From Paraburkholderia sp. BL25I1N1 (GTDB lineage: Bacteria; Pseudomonadota; Gammaproteobacteria; Burkholderiales; Burkholderiaceae), in contig NZ_PVZB01000011.1 in the NCBI RefSeq assembly GCF_003002025.1, positions 186,001-250,000 of the forward strand: 64,000 nucleotides of DNA. Direction: 5' to 3'. Below the pieces are notes generated by a model. The model did no database searches. It saw nothing but the letters and a program-made list of their open reading frames with translations, and was not told the origin of the DNA. A program made the position numbers and the translations under genes. This document shows positions 9,185-18,413 of the stretch, piece by piece (position 1 is the first letter of the stretch; each line of letters starts with the position of its first letter).

Positions 9185-9544
9185 GCGGTCCTCCTCAAAA
9201 GCCCCATTTGACCACGTGCGTCAAACCTGCGTCCTATCCGCGCGGCGCGAGCAGGCTATTCGTCGGTCGGATTGCCATTCTGTTACGCTGACAACCAGAT
9301 TACGATTGACGCAAAGTAAAACCCTCAACGAAAGCAATCGTTATCAATGTGGTAAGCGTCAATGAACTTCGTTGTCGACCGATTGTATGGTTAACACCAA
9401 TTTAAACGTAAACGAACAAAAAGGAACATCGAACCCGTTGTTTTGATTTCCTTTCAGAAAAAAGGGGTGCGCTCGCCGTCCGCCCCAAGTTGGACCAGAA
9501 GGCACCCGCGGTACCGGAGACGCACTAGAACAAAGGAGAGCGAT
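9185..9544 (+). promoter_or_regulatory. Promoter/leader region of the glycerol-type ABC operon
   Basis: A 360-base divergent intergenic region. The stretch 9300-9440 is AT-rich and carries repeated AACGA/TCGTT motifs: AACGAAAGCAATCGTT near 9330 is an inverted pair, and AAACGTAAACGAAC starts at 9404 with AACATCGAAC following. DeoR-family GlpR repressors use such TTCGTT/AACGAA-rich sites, so this is a plausible GlpR operator. The regulator gene is not in the window. The operon start codon at 9545 ends this region. Confidence 0.4.
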
Positions 9545-10651
9545 TTGGTCTTGGAACTGGAGCGGGTGACGGTCGTTTCGGGCGCCCACACGGACCTGTA
9601 CGGCGTCGATCTGCGGCTTGTCCCCGGCGCGATCAACGTGCTGCTCGGACCGACGCAAGCCGGCAAGACCACCCTGATGCGCGTGATGGCCGGACTCGAC
9701 CGCCCGGCTTCCGGCCGGGTGCTGGCCGACGGCAACGACGTGACCGGCGTCAGCGTGAGGCAACGCAACCTCGCGATGGTCTACCAGCAGTTCATCAACT
9801 ATCCCGCCATGACGGTGTTCGACAACATTGCGTCGCCGCTGCAGCTGCAAAAGACGCCCGCCGACGAAGTCAAGCGGCGCGTCCACGAAGTCGCCGCCAA
9901 ACTCCATATCGATCACCTGCTGCAACGGCGTCCGGGCGAACTGTCCGGCGGCCAGCAGCAGCGTTGCGCGCTGGCGCGGGCGCTGGTCAAGCGCTCGTCG
10001 CTGGTACTGCTGGACGAACCGCTCGTCAATCTCGACTACAAGCTGCGCGAGGAATTGCGCGTGGAACTGGCGACGCTGTTCGCGGACGGCAAAACCACCG
10101 TCGTCTACGCGACGACCGAACCGCTTGAAGCGCTGCTGCTCGGCGGCTATACGGCGATCGTCGACAAGGGGCGCGTGCTGCAGCACGGACCTACGCTCGA
10201 TGTGTACAACGCGCCGGCCAACATCGACGTCGCGGCCGTCTTCAACGACCCGCCGATGAACATGCTCGCCAGCAATCTCACCGCCGACGGCAGCGCGCGC
10301 CTGCCAATCGGTATCGACGTGCCGCTCGGGCGGGCCAGCGTGCGGGCTGTCAGCGCAAACGAAACGGTCCGCATCGGCGTCCGTCCCGGCCATCTGCGAC
10401 TCGCGCCGCGAACGCCGCGCTCCGTTGCCGTGCCGTGCCGGCTCGAACTGGCCGAACTGAGCGGCTCTGAAACCTACTTGCATCTGCATACGCGGCAAGG
10501 CGGCATCGATCTGGTGGCGCAACTGCAAGGCGTGCATCAGATCGATCTGGGTACTGAACTCGACGTATACATCGACCCCGACGAACTGTTCGTGTTCGGC
10601 GCGGACACGACGCTGGTGTCTGGCCCGGAGGCCGCTCATGGCGCGCATTGA
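9545..10651 (+). CDS. glpS: Glycerol-type ABC transporter ATPase GlpS
   Basis: One of two ATPase subunits of a CUT1-type importer matching the GlpSTPQV glycerol transporter of rhizobia by gene content. I start it at TTG 9545, eight bases after AGGAGA and at the usual family N-terminus (LVLELERV), giving 368 residues. Walker A is GPTQAGKT (35-42), signature LSGGQ (133-137), Walker B LVLLDE (153-158). The switch His is missing: the canonical THDQ reads TTEP, with Thr191 in the His position. A TOBE-like domain follows residue 240. It overlaps glpT by 14 bases. Confidence 0.82.
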   Translation: MVLELERVTVVSGAHTDLYGVDLRLVPGAINVLLGPTQAGKTTLMRVMAGLDRPASGRVLADGNDVTGVSVRQRNLAMVYQQFINYPAMTVFDNIASPLQLQKTPADEVKRRVHEVAAKLHIDHLLQRRPGELSGGQQQRCALARALVKRSSLVLLDEPLVNLDYKLREELRVELATLFADGKTTVVYATTEPLEALLLGGYTAIVDKGRVLQHGPTLDVYNAPANIDVAAVFNDPPMNMLASNLTADGSARLPIGIDVPLGRASVRAVSANETVRIGVRPGHLRLAPRTPRSVAVPCRLELAELSGSETYLHLHTRQGGIDLVAQLQGVHQIDLGTELDVYIDPDELFVFGADTTLVSGPEAAHGAH

Positions 10652-11722
10652 GTTCCAGAATCTCGCGCATGCGTATGCACCCAACCCGGCCACGCTCGAC
10701 GACTACGCGTTGCAACCAATGAGCATGGTCTGGGAAGACGGCGGCGCATATGCGTTGCTCGGGCCGTCCGGTTGCGGCAAGTCCACGCTGCTCAACATTG
10801 TGTCCGGTCTGGTGACGCCCTCGGAGGGCAAGGTGTTGTTCGACGGCAGCGACATCACGGCGCAGAGCCCGCGCGAGCGCAACATTGCGCAAGTGTTCCA
10901 GTTCCCGGTGATCTACGACACGATGAGCGTGTTCGACAACCTCGCGTTCCCGCTGCGCAACCGGAAAATGTCGGCATATGACGTGAAACAGCGTGTTCAC
11001 GAAGTCGCGGAAATTCTCGACATGACGCGTGAATTGCCGCGCAAGGCGAACAATCTGTCGGCGGATGCGAAGCAGAAAATCTCGCTTGGGCGCGGCCTCG
11101 TGCGCAAGGACGTTGCCGCGATCCTGTTCGATGAACCCTTAACCGTTATCGATCCGCATATGAAGTGGATCCTGCGTCGTCAGTTGAAAAAGATTCATCA
11201 GCAACTGAAGCTGACGTTGATCTACGTGACGCACGATCAGGTCGAGGCGCTGACTTTCGCGGATGAAGTCGTCGTGATGACGAACGGCCGCGTCGTGCAG
11301 AAAGGCGATCCGGGCGCGCTGTTTTTGCGGCCCGATCATGCGTTTGTCGGCTATTTCATCGGCAGTCCGGGGATGAATCTCTGTCCGATCGAACTGAACG
11401 CCGACGGCATCAGGATCGGCACGCAACACTTGCAACTCGACCCGCCTACGCTCGATACGCTGAGGCACGCCAACGGCAGGTTGACGCTCGGCATTCGCCC
11501 AGAGTTCGTGCGCCTCGCGAGCGACAGTGAAGCCGGCGCGGTGAAAGCGCACCTGCTGCGTGTGCAGCAACTCGGCAACTACCAACTGGTTACGGCGCAG
11601 TGCGATGGCCACGTCTTCAGGGCGAAGGTCGAACCGCATCTGCGTGTCGATGAAGGGGCGGTGTGGTTGAAGCTCGCCACGGCGGAAACCGTATTCTTCA
11701 GCAACGACGAAAGGATCACGCG

Positions 11723-11726
<4 letters not shown>
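10638..11726 (+). CDS. glpT: Glycerol-type ABC transporter ATPase GlpT
   Basis: Second ATPase subunit, 362 residues, start ATG inside the end of glpS. Walker A is GPSGCGKST (42-50), Walker B AILFDE (161-166), and the switch His199 is present in VTHDQVEAL. The ABC signature, however, is degenerate: LSADA (140-144) in place of LSGGQ, with KQKISLGRGL after it. Combined with GlpS, this predicts a heterodimer with one normal and one dead composite ATP site. A C-terminal TOBE domain occupies about 240-350. The stop overlaps the ATG of the permease (ATGA), showing translational coupling. Confidence 0.83.
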
Positions 11727-12608
<882 letters not shown>

Positions 12609-12619
<11 letters not shown>

Positions 12620-13418
12620 CCGCTGGATGCGCGTGGTCGTGCTGACGTTGTACATCCTGTTCGCGTTGATTCCGCTCTACTGGATGCTGTCGATCTCGCT
12701 GCGCACGAACGAGGAGACGATGTCCGCGTTCGCGATCTGGCCGCATCACGTGACCTTCGACAACTACAAGGTCATCTTCACCGACCCGTCCTGGTACTGG
12801 GGCTATATCAATTCGATCATCTACGTGCTGATGAATACGGTGATGTCCGTGCTGGTTGCGCTGCCTGCCGCGTACGCGTTCTCGCGCTATCGCTTTCTCG
12901 GCGACAAGCACATGTTCTTCTGGCTGCTCACCAACCGGATGACGCCGCCCGCCGTGTTCCTGCTGCCGTTCTTCCAGCTGTATTCGAGCGTGGGCTTGAT
13001 GGACACGTATATCGCGGTCGCGCTCGCGCACATGCTGTTCAACGTGCCGCTGGCGGTGTGGATTCTCGAAGGCTTTATGTCGGGCGTGCCGCGTGAAATC
13101 GACGAAACCGCCTATATCGACGGTTATACGTTCCCGGCATTCTTCATCAAGATTTTCCTGCCGCTGATCAAGTCGGGCGTAGGCGTGACCGCGTTCTTCT
13201 GCTTCATGTTCAGCTGGGTCGAACTGCTGCTCGCGCGTACGCTCACCACCGTCAACGCCAAGCCGATTGCCGCCGTGATGACGCGCACGGTATCGGCGGC
13301 GGGGATGGATTGGGGCGTGCTGTCGGCGGCGGGCGTGCTGACCATCGTGCCCGGCGCGCTCGTCATCTATTTCGTGCGGAACTACATCGCAAAGGGCTTT
13401 GCGATGGGGAGAGTCTGA
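12609..13418 (+). CDS. glpQ: Glycerol-type ABC transporter permease GlpQ
   Basis: MalG-type permease, 269 residues and six helices, starting MRNNRWMRVVVLTLYILFAL. The EAA loop reads EIDETAYIDGYTFPAFFIKI (about 161-180), and the C-terminus ends in the short cytoplasmic tail RNYIAKGFAMGRV seen in sugar/glycerol permeases. It overlaps the end of glpP by 11 bases and its own stop overlaps the next ATG. It should not be confused with the phosphodiesterase also called GlpQ in E. coli. Confidence 0.84.
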
Positions 13419-13699
13419 TGCTCACGTGGATGTATTGGACACCGGAAGTGGCGATCTTCTTCGGCTGCATCGTGGTGATGCTGGCGGGCATGACCGTGTG
13501 GGAAATTCGCTCGCCCACCGCCGAACGCAAAGGCTTCCTGCCGATCGGCACCACGCGTGGCGACCGGCTTTTTATCGGCCTGCTGATTGCGGCGTACATC
13601 AATCTTGCGTGGGTCGGCATCAGCGCGGAACGCGCGAGCGCATGGCCCGGTTTTGCGGCGTCGATGCTCGTGCTGCTGATCGTCATGTGGAAAGGATGA
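13418..13699 (+). CDS. glpU: Small membrane protein of the glycerol ABC operon (DUF2160, GlpU-like)
   Basis: A 93-residue protein with three hydrophobic segments: after MYWTPEVAIFFGCIVVMLAG, around RLFIGLLIAAYINLAWVG, and at the C-terminus MLVLLIVMW. The loop KGFLPIGTTRGDRLF is conserved in the DUF2160 family as I recall it. The start is fixed by an ATGA overlap with glpQ. Small proteins of this family sit in glycerol ABC operons in rhizobia and Burkholderiaceae; their role (assembly, accessory channel subunit) is not established. It lies between permease and binding protein, consistent with a transporter accessory. Confidence 0.75.
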   Translation: MLTWMYWTPEVAIFFGCIVVMLAGMTVWEIRSPTAERKGFLPIGTTRGDRLFIGLLIAAYINLAWVGISAERASAWPGFAASMLVLLIVMWKG

Positions 13700-13808
13700 A
13701 CAGCATTGCGTCCTGAAGGTTTGCGTATCTGGACAGACCGGTTCCGTTGATGCCCCCGGGCGGACCTCGGCAGTTGATCCAAGGGGTGCGGAGACACAGG
13801 AGAAAGCC

Positions 13809-15551
13809 ATGCAACAGAGGAGACGAATCGTCACGCTCGCCGTGGCAGGCGTCATCGCGACTGGCTTCACGAGCCACGCGTCGATTGCCGGCACGCCCGA
13901 AGCGCAGAAGTGGGTCGATAGCGAGTTCCAGCCCAGCACGCTATCGAAGCAGCAGCAGATGGACGAGATGAAGTGGTTCATCGATACCGCTGCGACGCTG
14001 AAATCGGCAGGCGTCAAAGAAGTGCACGTGGTGTCCGAAACACTCGACACGCACATGTACGAATCGAAAACGCTCGCCAAGGCGTTCACCGAAATCACGG
14101 GCATTTCAGTCAAGCACGACATCATCCAGGAAGGCGACGTCGTCGAGAAACTGCAGACCTCGATGCAATCCGGCCAGAGCATATACGACGGCTGGATTTC
14201 CGACTCCGACCTGATCGGCACGCATTATCGCTATGGCGTGATCATGCCGCTATCCGACTATATGACCGGCGAAGGCAAGAAATATACGAACCCTGGTCTC
14301 GACATCAAAGACTTTATCGGCACGAGTTTCACGACCGCGCCGGACAAGAAGCTCTATCAGTTGCCCGACCAGCAGTTCGCGAATCTTTACTGGTTCCGCG
14401 CCGACTGGTTTGCGCGCAAGGATCTGCAGGACAAGTTCAAGGCGAAATACGGCTACGAGCTGGGCGTGCCGGTGAACTGGTCCGCGTATGAGGACATCGC
14501 CGAATTTTTCACGAACGACGTCAAGAATATCGACGGTGAAAAGGTCTATGGGCACATGGACTACGGCAAGAAAGACCCGTCGTTGGGATGGCGCTTTACC
14601 GATGCATGGCTTTCGATGGCGGGCGAAGCCGACAAGGGCATTCCGAACGGCATGCCGGTCGACGAATGGGGCGTGCGCGTCACGCCGGACGGTTGCCATG
14701 CGGTGGGTGCGTCGGTCTCGCGCGGCGGCGGCACGAATAGTCCGGCCGCGGTGTTCGCGACCACCAAATACATCGACTGGCTGAAGAAGTTCGCACCGCC
14801 CGAAGCCTCGGGCATGACCTTCAACGAAGCGGGGCCGGTGCCGGCGCAAGGCAAGATCGCCCAGCAGATCTTCTGGTACAGCGCGTTCACTGCATCGATG
14901 CTGAAACCCGGCAACGTGACCAACGCGGACGGCACGCCGAAGTGGCGGATGGCGCCATCGCCGCACGGTCCGTACTGGAAGGACGGCATGCAGAACGGCT
15001 ATCAGGACGTCGGTTCGTGGACCTTCTTCAAGTCGACGCCGCCGAATCAACGCGCTGCCGCGTGGTTATACGCGCAGTTCGTCACGTCCAAGACCGTCTC
15101 GCTGAAGAAGTCGATTACCGGTCTCACGTTCATTCGCGATTCGGATATTCATAGCGATTACTTCACGAAAAACGCGGACAAGTATGGCGGGTTGATCGAG
15201 TTCTATCGAAGCCCGGCTCGTGTCGCGTGGACGCCGACTGGCAACAACGTACCCGATTATCCGAAGATGGCGCAACTGTGGTGGAAGAACGTCGCGACAG
15301 CCGTCGCCGGTGAGAAGACGCCGCAAGCCGCGATGGACAATCTGGCGAAAGAAATGGACCAGGTACTCGGGCGGTTGCAGCGCGCGGGGATGAAGGTCTG
15401 CGCGCCGGAATTGAATCCGGAAAGCGCACCGGACAAATGGTTGTCGGATCAGCACGCACCGTGGAAGAAGCTGGCGAACGAGAAGCCGAAAGGCGAAACG
15501 GTCAAGTACGACCAGTTGCTGACTGCGTGGAAGCAGGGGAAGGTGCGGTAA
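13809..15551 (+). CDS. glpV: Glycerol-type ABC transporter substrate-binding protein GlpV
   Basis: Periplasmic binding protein, 580 residues, well above the usual 400-450 of family 1 solute-binding proteins and typical of the GlpV subgroup. A Sec signal peptide occupies about 1-27 (RRRIVTLAVAGVIATGFTSH then ASIAG). The mature part has EVHVVSETLDTHMYESKTLA and a Trp-rich middle (LYWFRADWF) that could bind polyols. The ATG follows AGGAGAAAGCC. It is last in the operon, 109 bases after glpU, and is followed by a hairpin with a short T-tract at 15586. Glycerol is inferred from gene set and size; other polyols cannot be excluded. Confidence 0.82.
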   Translation: MQQRRRIVTLAVAGVIATGFTSHASIAGTPEAQKWVDSEFQPSTLSKQQQMDEMKWFIDTAATLKSAGVKEVHVVSETLDTHMYESKTLAKAFTEITGISVKHDIIQEGDVVEKLQTSMQSGQSIYDGWISDSDLIGTHYRYGVIMPLSDYMTGEGKKYTNPGLDIKDFIGTSFTTAPDKKLYQLPDQQFANLYWFRADWFARKDLQDKFKAKYGYELGVPVNWSAYEDIAEFFTNDVKNIDGEKVYGHMDYGKKDPSLGWRFTDAWLSMAGEADKGIPNGMPVDEWGVRVTPDGCHAVGASVSRGGGTNSPAAVFATTKYIDWLKKFAPPEASGMTFNEAGPVPAQGKIAQQIFWYSAFTASMLKPGNVTNADGTPKWRMAPSPHGPYWKDGMQNGYQDVGSWTFFKSTPPNQRAAAWLYAQFVTSKTVSLKKSITGLTFIRDSDIHSDYFTKNADKYGGLIEFYRSPARVAWTPTGNNVPDYPKMAQLWWKNVATAVAGEKTPQAAMDNLAKEMDQVLGRLQRAGMKVCAPELNPESAPDKWLSDQHAPWKKLANEKPKGETVKYDQLLTAWKQGKVR

Positions 15552-15585
15552 GCGTGGCGATGCGGTAACTCAGTAGAGTTTGACG

Positions 15586-15614
15586 CGGGCGGCCTGTGCA
15601 GGTCGCCCGCTTTG
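15586..15614 (+). terminator. Rho-independent terminator after glpV
   Basis: The arms GCGGGCGgCC (15586-15595) and GGtCGCCCGC (15602-15611) enclose a six-base loop and are followed by TTTGCTT. It lies 35 bases after the glpV stop and just before the convergent cytochrome b561 gene ends at 15639. The stem is strong and the T-tract short. Confidence 0.65.
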
Positions 15615-15638
15615 CTTCAATCGCGGGAGGCGCATGCC

Positions 15639-16181
15639 TCACCGCCTCGACCAGGACGCCATCGCCTCGAACACACCGTCACGTCTCACTAGCGCGTGCA
15701 GCAGCGCCGCCGCCAGGTGAAGCACGATCAGCGCGAAGAAACATAGCGCGAGTGTTCTATGCGCGTTCCACAGCAGCGTGTGCAAACCGTTGCTATGCGG
15801 CAGGATGGACGGCAAATGTATTCCGAACACCACGACAGGATAGTCCGCCGCCGACAGCATGCCCCAGCCGATTAGCGGCAGCCCGATCATCAATAGATAG
15901 AACGCGAGATGCGACAGGCGGGCGGCGAGTTTCATCGGTTCCGGCATCGACGCCGGCAGCGGCGGCGCGCCGCGCGTCAACCTTACTACCAGGCGAATCA
16001 GCGCCAGCACGAGAATCACGATACCCAGCGGCTTGTGAATCGACACCAGCGAAAGATAATCCGGGCGGACGGTGGACACCATCCCGACGCCGATGAACAG
16101 CATTGCCAGAATGCAGATCGCCATGAGCCAGTGAAGCGCGCGTTGCAGCGGTGTGAAGCGGGTGTGGATCGGGGTCGTCAT
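15639..16181 (-). CDS. Cytochrome b561 family protein
   Basis: Inner-membrane di-heme cytochrome b of the bacterial CybB type, 180 residues, four helices. Candidate heme-ligand histidines lie in each helix: LHWLMAIC (about 17), IHKPLGIV (about 49), LSHLAFYL (about 90) and HRTLALCF/LHLAAALLH near 140-155. It would pass electrons between quinone and a periplasmic partner. Its ATG overlaps the stop of the catalase-like peroxidase gene by four bases, so the cytochrome is the likely electron source or membrane anchor for that enzyme. The pairing is common in proteobacteria. Confidence 0.9.
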   Translation of the reverse strand: MTTPIHTRFTPLQRALHWLMAICILAMLFIGVGMVSTVRPDYLSLVSIHKPLGIVILVLALIRLVVRLTRGAPPLPASMPEPMKLAARLSHLAFYLLMIGLPLIGWGMLSAADYPVVVFGIHLPSILPHSNGLHTLLWNAHRTLALCFFALIVLHLAAALLHALVRRDGVFEAMASWSRR

Positions 16182-17239
16182 GGCGTGGCTCCTCCCGCCG
16201 GATGGCGCGGATAGTCCTTATCCTCGGCGGTCCGCCGGTTGAACGAGACAGAATAGGCGGCTGAGCGCGCGGCCGGAAACGGGTCGTCCGAGACGTGCAT
16301 GCCGGACGGCAGGACCGTGGGATCGAAGTTGAGATCGCGACACGGACCGTCGGCCTCGGGCTCGATCGCGTTGACCACCAGCGTGCCTGCCTCCACCTTG
16401 CGTCGGTCTTCCGGCCAGGCTTTGCTGGGGTCGGCGGTCGGGTCGCCCGGGTTGGCGGCGGTGATGACCAGCGTCCAGCGTTGCGGAGCGCTCTGCACCC
16501 GCTGCGTAATATCCGCGGCGAGGAAGTCGGCGCCTTTCGCCTTCAACTGGTCGGCGGACACAGCCTCGGGCTGTGCTGCCGGTACGAAGGACCAGCGCAC
16601 GGGCTGCTCCTGTCCCTGGGCATTCGTGAAGATGAAGCTATTGAGGCTGTTGTAGCGGTCTTGCGCGTACGAGGCCGTCCACGGCGCGCTGCCGGCCCAG
16701 CCGACGAACGTGCCGAACTCCGGGTGCGCGGCGACAAAATTCTTCATCGCGTCCGGATCGCTCGTGTTGGCCGACGCCTGAAGTAGGGCGTAGAACGCTT
16801 GCGGCGTGGCGACCGGGAAGAAGGGCGCGTCGATCATCGCCGTGCGCCATTCGCTTCCATCCGGTCCGACGATGCGCAGGCTGAGGCCTCGCACCCTGAC
16901 CGTGGCATCCGGCGCTTTGGGGTCGGCCGTAGCGAGGTTGAAACGTCCTGTGACCGGATACGATCCAGGCGCGAACATCGGCGCCTTGGAGAGGGCCGTG
17001 GCTCCGCCGTTCGATTCGAAAGTGCCCGTAAAGCAGACGCCCTTGGCATGATTGCGCCGGAAGCCGAGTGCCGCGCCGCCCGGCGGCGCGAGACCGTTGA
17101 CGATCTTTGCCGGCGTGAGACGCCCTGGCGAGAGCCAGCCGGCCGTATAGGCGAAGGCCGCGACCAGCGCGGCCACGACCACGGCAATCAGCACCAGCGA
17201 ACGGACGGCGGAGGCATTGGAAGTCGGTCTGTCGGCCAT
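16178..17239 (-). CDS. Catalase-family peroxidase (SrpA-like), membrane-anchored
   Basis: A 353-residue mini-catalase lacking the full catalase C-terminus. An uncleaved N-terminal helix (about 13-35) points to a periplasmic enzyme. The catalytic His is in RRNHAKGVCFTGTF (about residue 64), and the proximal heme Tyr fits the R-x-x-x-Y pattern in ARSAAYSVSF. The conserved RGLSLRIVGPDGSEWRTAM and FFPVATPQAFYALL blocks mark the catalase-related peroxidase family. Its stop overlaps the cytochrome b561 start, implying co-production and electron supply for peroxide reduction. Start ATG is preceded by GGGAGAG. Confidence 0.9.
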   Translation of the reverse strand: MADRPTSNASAVRSLVLIAVVVAALVAAFAYTAGWLSPGRLTPAKIVNGLAPPGGAALGFRRNHAKGVCFTGTFESNGGATALSKAPMFAPGSYPVTGRFNLATADPKAPDATVRVRGLSLRIVGPDGSEWRTAMIDAPFFPVATPQAFYALLQASANTSDPDAMKNFVAAHPEFGTFVGWAGSAPWTASYAQDRYNSLNSFIFTNAQGQEQPVRWSFVPAAQPEAVSADQLKAKGADFLAADITQRVQSAPQRWTLVITAANPGDPTADPSKAWPEDRRKVEAGTLVVNAIEPEADGPCRDLNFDPTVLPSGMHVSDDPFPAARSAAYSVSFNRRTAEDKDYPRHPAGGATP

Positions 17240-17618
17240 CGATCTCTCCCGATCAATGATTCGGCTGAGTAAAAATCTAGCAGGGTGGGAAGAATAGTGC
17301 CATTGGTTGATGAATTGTGCTTACTCGATCAAAGAAGGCGTCTGATCGTGGAAGTTCTCCAAATGGACAGAATCCGCTTCCGCGCAAAAAAATAACAACC
17401 GCCGTCTCAAGAACTGCAGCCCGTTGCCGATATTGCGTGAAGAGTGCTTTCGGTTGGATGTTCCGCTGGCACTACGGACAGGTGTATGCTGGCCAGTCCG
17501 TAAAAAAATGGCATCTCGTTGGCCGCATTCAAAATGACCCAATAGCAGGATCTCGCCGGGGCCATCGTCGGGAAAACTGAATGTGGTACTCAAGTCATCT
17601 TCGTACGACGGAGACACT
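17240..17618. other. Divergent intergenic region, peroxidase / binding-protein genes
   Basis: A 379-base region without a supported gene, presumably carrying two divergent promoters. A hairpin-like inverted repeat lies at 17474-17501 (ACGGACAGG against CCAGTCCGT, one mismatch) and is followed on the plus strand by seven As, so it is not a plus-strand terminator. It could be an operator. Confidence 0.45.
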
Positions 17619-18413
17619 GTGATTCGACATTGCCTCGGGGGTTTGTTGCTGGCGCTAAGCTGCGTGGGCAGCGCCATGGCCGCGGGTCCGGAATGTTCGC
17701 GTTCGTTTACGCTCGCTTTACACGATCACGGCCTGCTCTATTCCGTCGACACAGATACTGGGATTGACAAGGACTTCGCCGACGAACTGATTCGCCGCAG
17801 CGGTTGCCAGATCAGAGTCAGCCTGATGTCGCGAGCCCGGATCTGGAAGCTGATTGAATCCGGCGCTCTGGATTTCAGCCTGTCGGGCATTGCCAACGAC
17901 GAGCGTAATGAGTACGCGGATTTCGCCTGGTACTTCAGCAACAAGTACTATCTGCTGGTGCGCAAGGACGCTGGAATTCATCGGCTGGCCGACTTCGAAC
18001 ACAACGATCAGTTTCAGCTCGGCGTTATCCGCAGCTTCCGCTATAGCGACTCGGCAAACCGGCTGGTCGACAAGCTCTCCGCCGAAAATCGTGTCAGCCA
18101 GGCCGGCGGTCTGGATCCGCTGTATCAGGCGCTGATTCTGCGGCGCATTCAAGGCATGATCATCGAGCCTTTCGATTACCCTGCAATCGATGAAAAGAAA
18201 ATCCGCGACGTCACCACCATCGTGGAATTCGACGACCCCGCCGTCCGTCACGGCCTCATCATGTCGAAGAAGGCACTCTCGCCCGCCGAGCGGGAAAAGT
18301 GGCGCGCGCTGGTGAATGAGATGCGCGCGGACGGCACCGTGCGGCGCATCTTCGAGAAGTACTTTAAACCCGACCTTGCCGATTCGATGGTCGATTTCAA
18401 GACGCAGCCGTGA
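17619..18413 (+). CDS. Periplasmic amino-acid-type binding protein, sensor partner of the GGDEF-EAL gene
   Basis: A 264-residue extracellular solute-binding protein of family 3. I choose GTG 17619 because it follows GGAGAC and begins directly at the signal peptide (IRHCLGGLLLALSCVGSAMA); an upstream GTG would add a non-hydrophobic extension. The mature lobe shows the family pattern GIDKDFADELIRRSG, SGIANDERNEYADFAWYFSN and a C-terminal helix GTVRRIFEKYF. There is no ABC permease or ATPase nearby. Instead the stop overlaps the GTG of the c-di-GMP enzyme gene (GTGA), so it likely acts as a ligand receptor for that membrane protein, possibly sensing an amino acid. Confidence 0.83.
   Translation: MIRHCLGGLLLALSCVGSAMAAGPECSRSFTLALHDHGLLYSVDTDTGIDKDFADELIRRSGCQIRVSLMSRARIWKLIESGALDFSLSGIANDERNEYADFAWYFSNKYYLLVRKDAGIHRLADFEHNDQFQLGVIRSFRYSDSANRLVDKLSAENRVSQAGGLDPLYQALILRRIQGMIIEPFDYPAIDEKKIRDVTTIVEFDDPAVRHGLIMSKKALSPAEREKWRALVNEMRADGTVRRIFEKYFKPDLADSMVDFKTQP

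Noticed and set aside
9359..10693. Long minus-strand ORF of 444 codons opposite the glpS gene
   Set aside because: It lacks any family similarity, is rich in Arg/His/Gln as expected for the antisense of high-GC coding DNA, and covers a clearly real ABC ATPase gene.
17474..17508. Hairpin with a run of As as a terminator
   Set aside because: The run is As after the stem on the plus strand, and no gene ends nearby on either strand in the matching direction.
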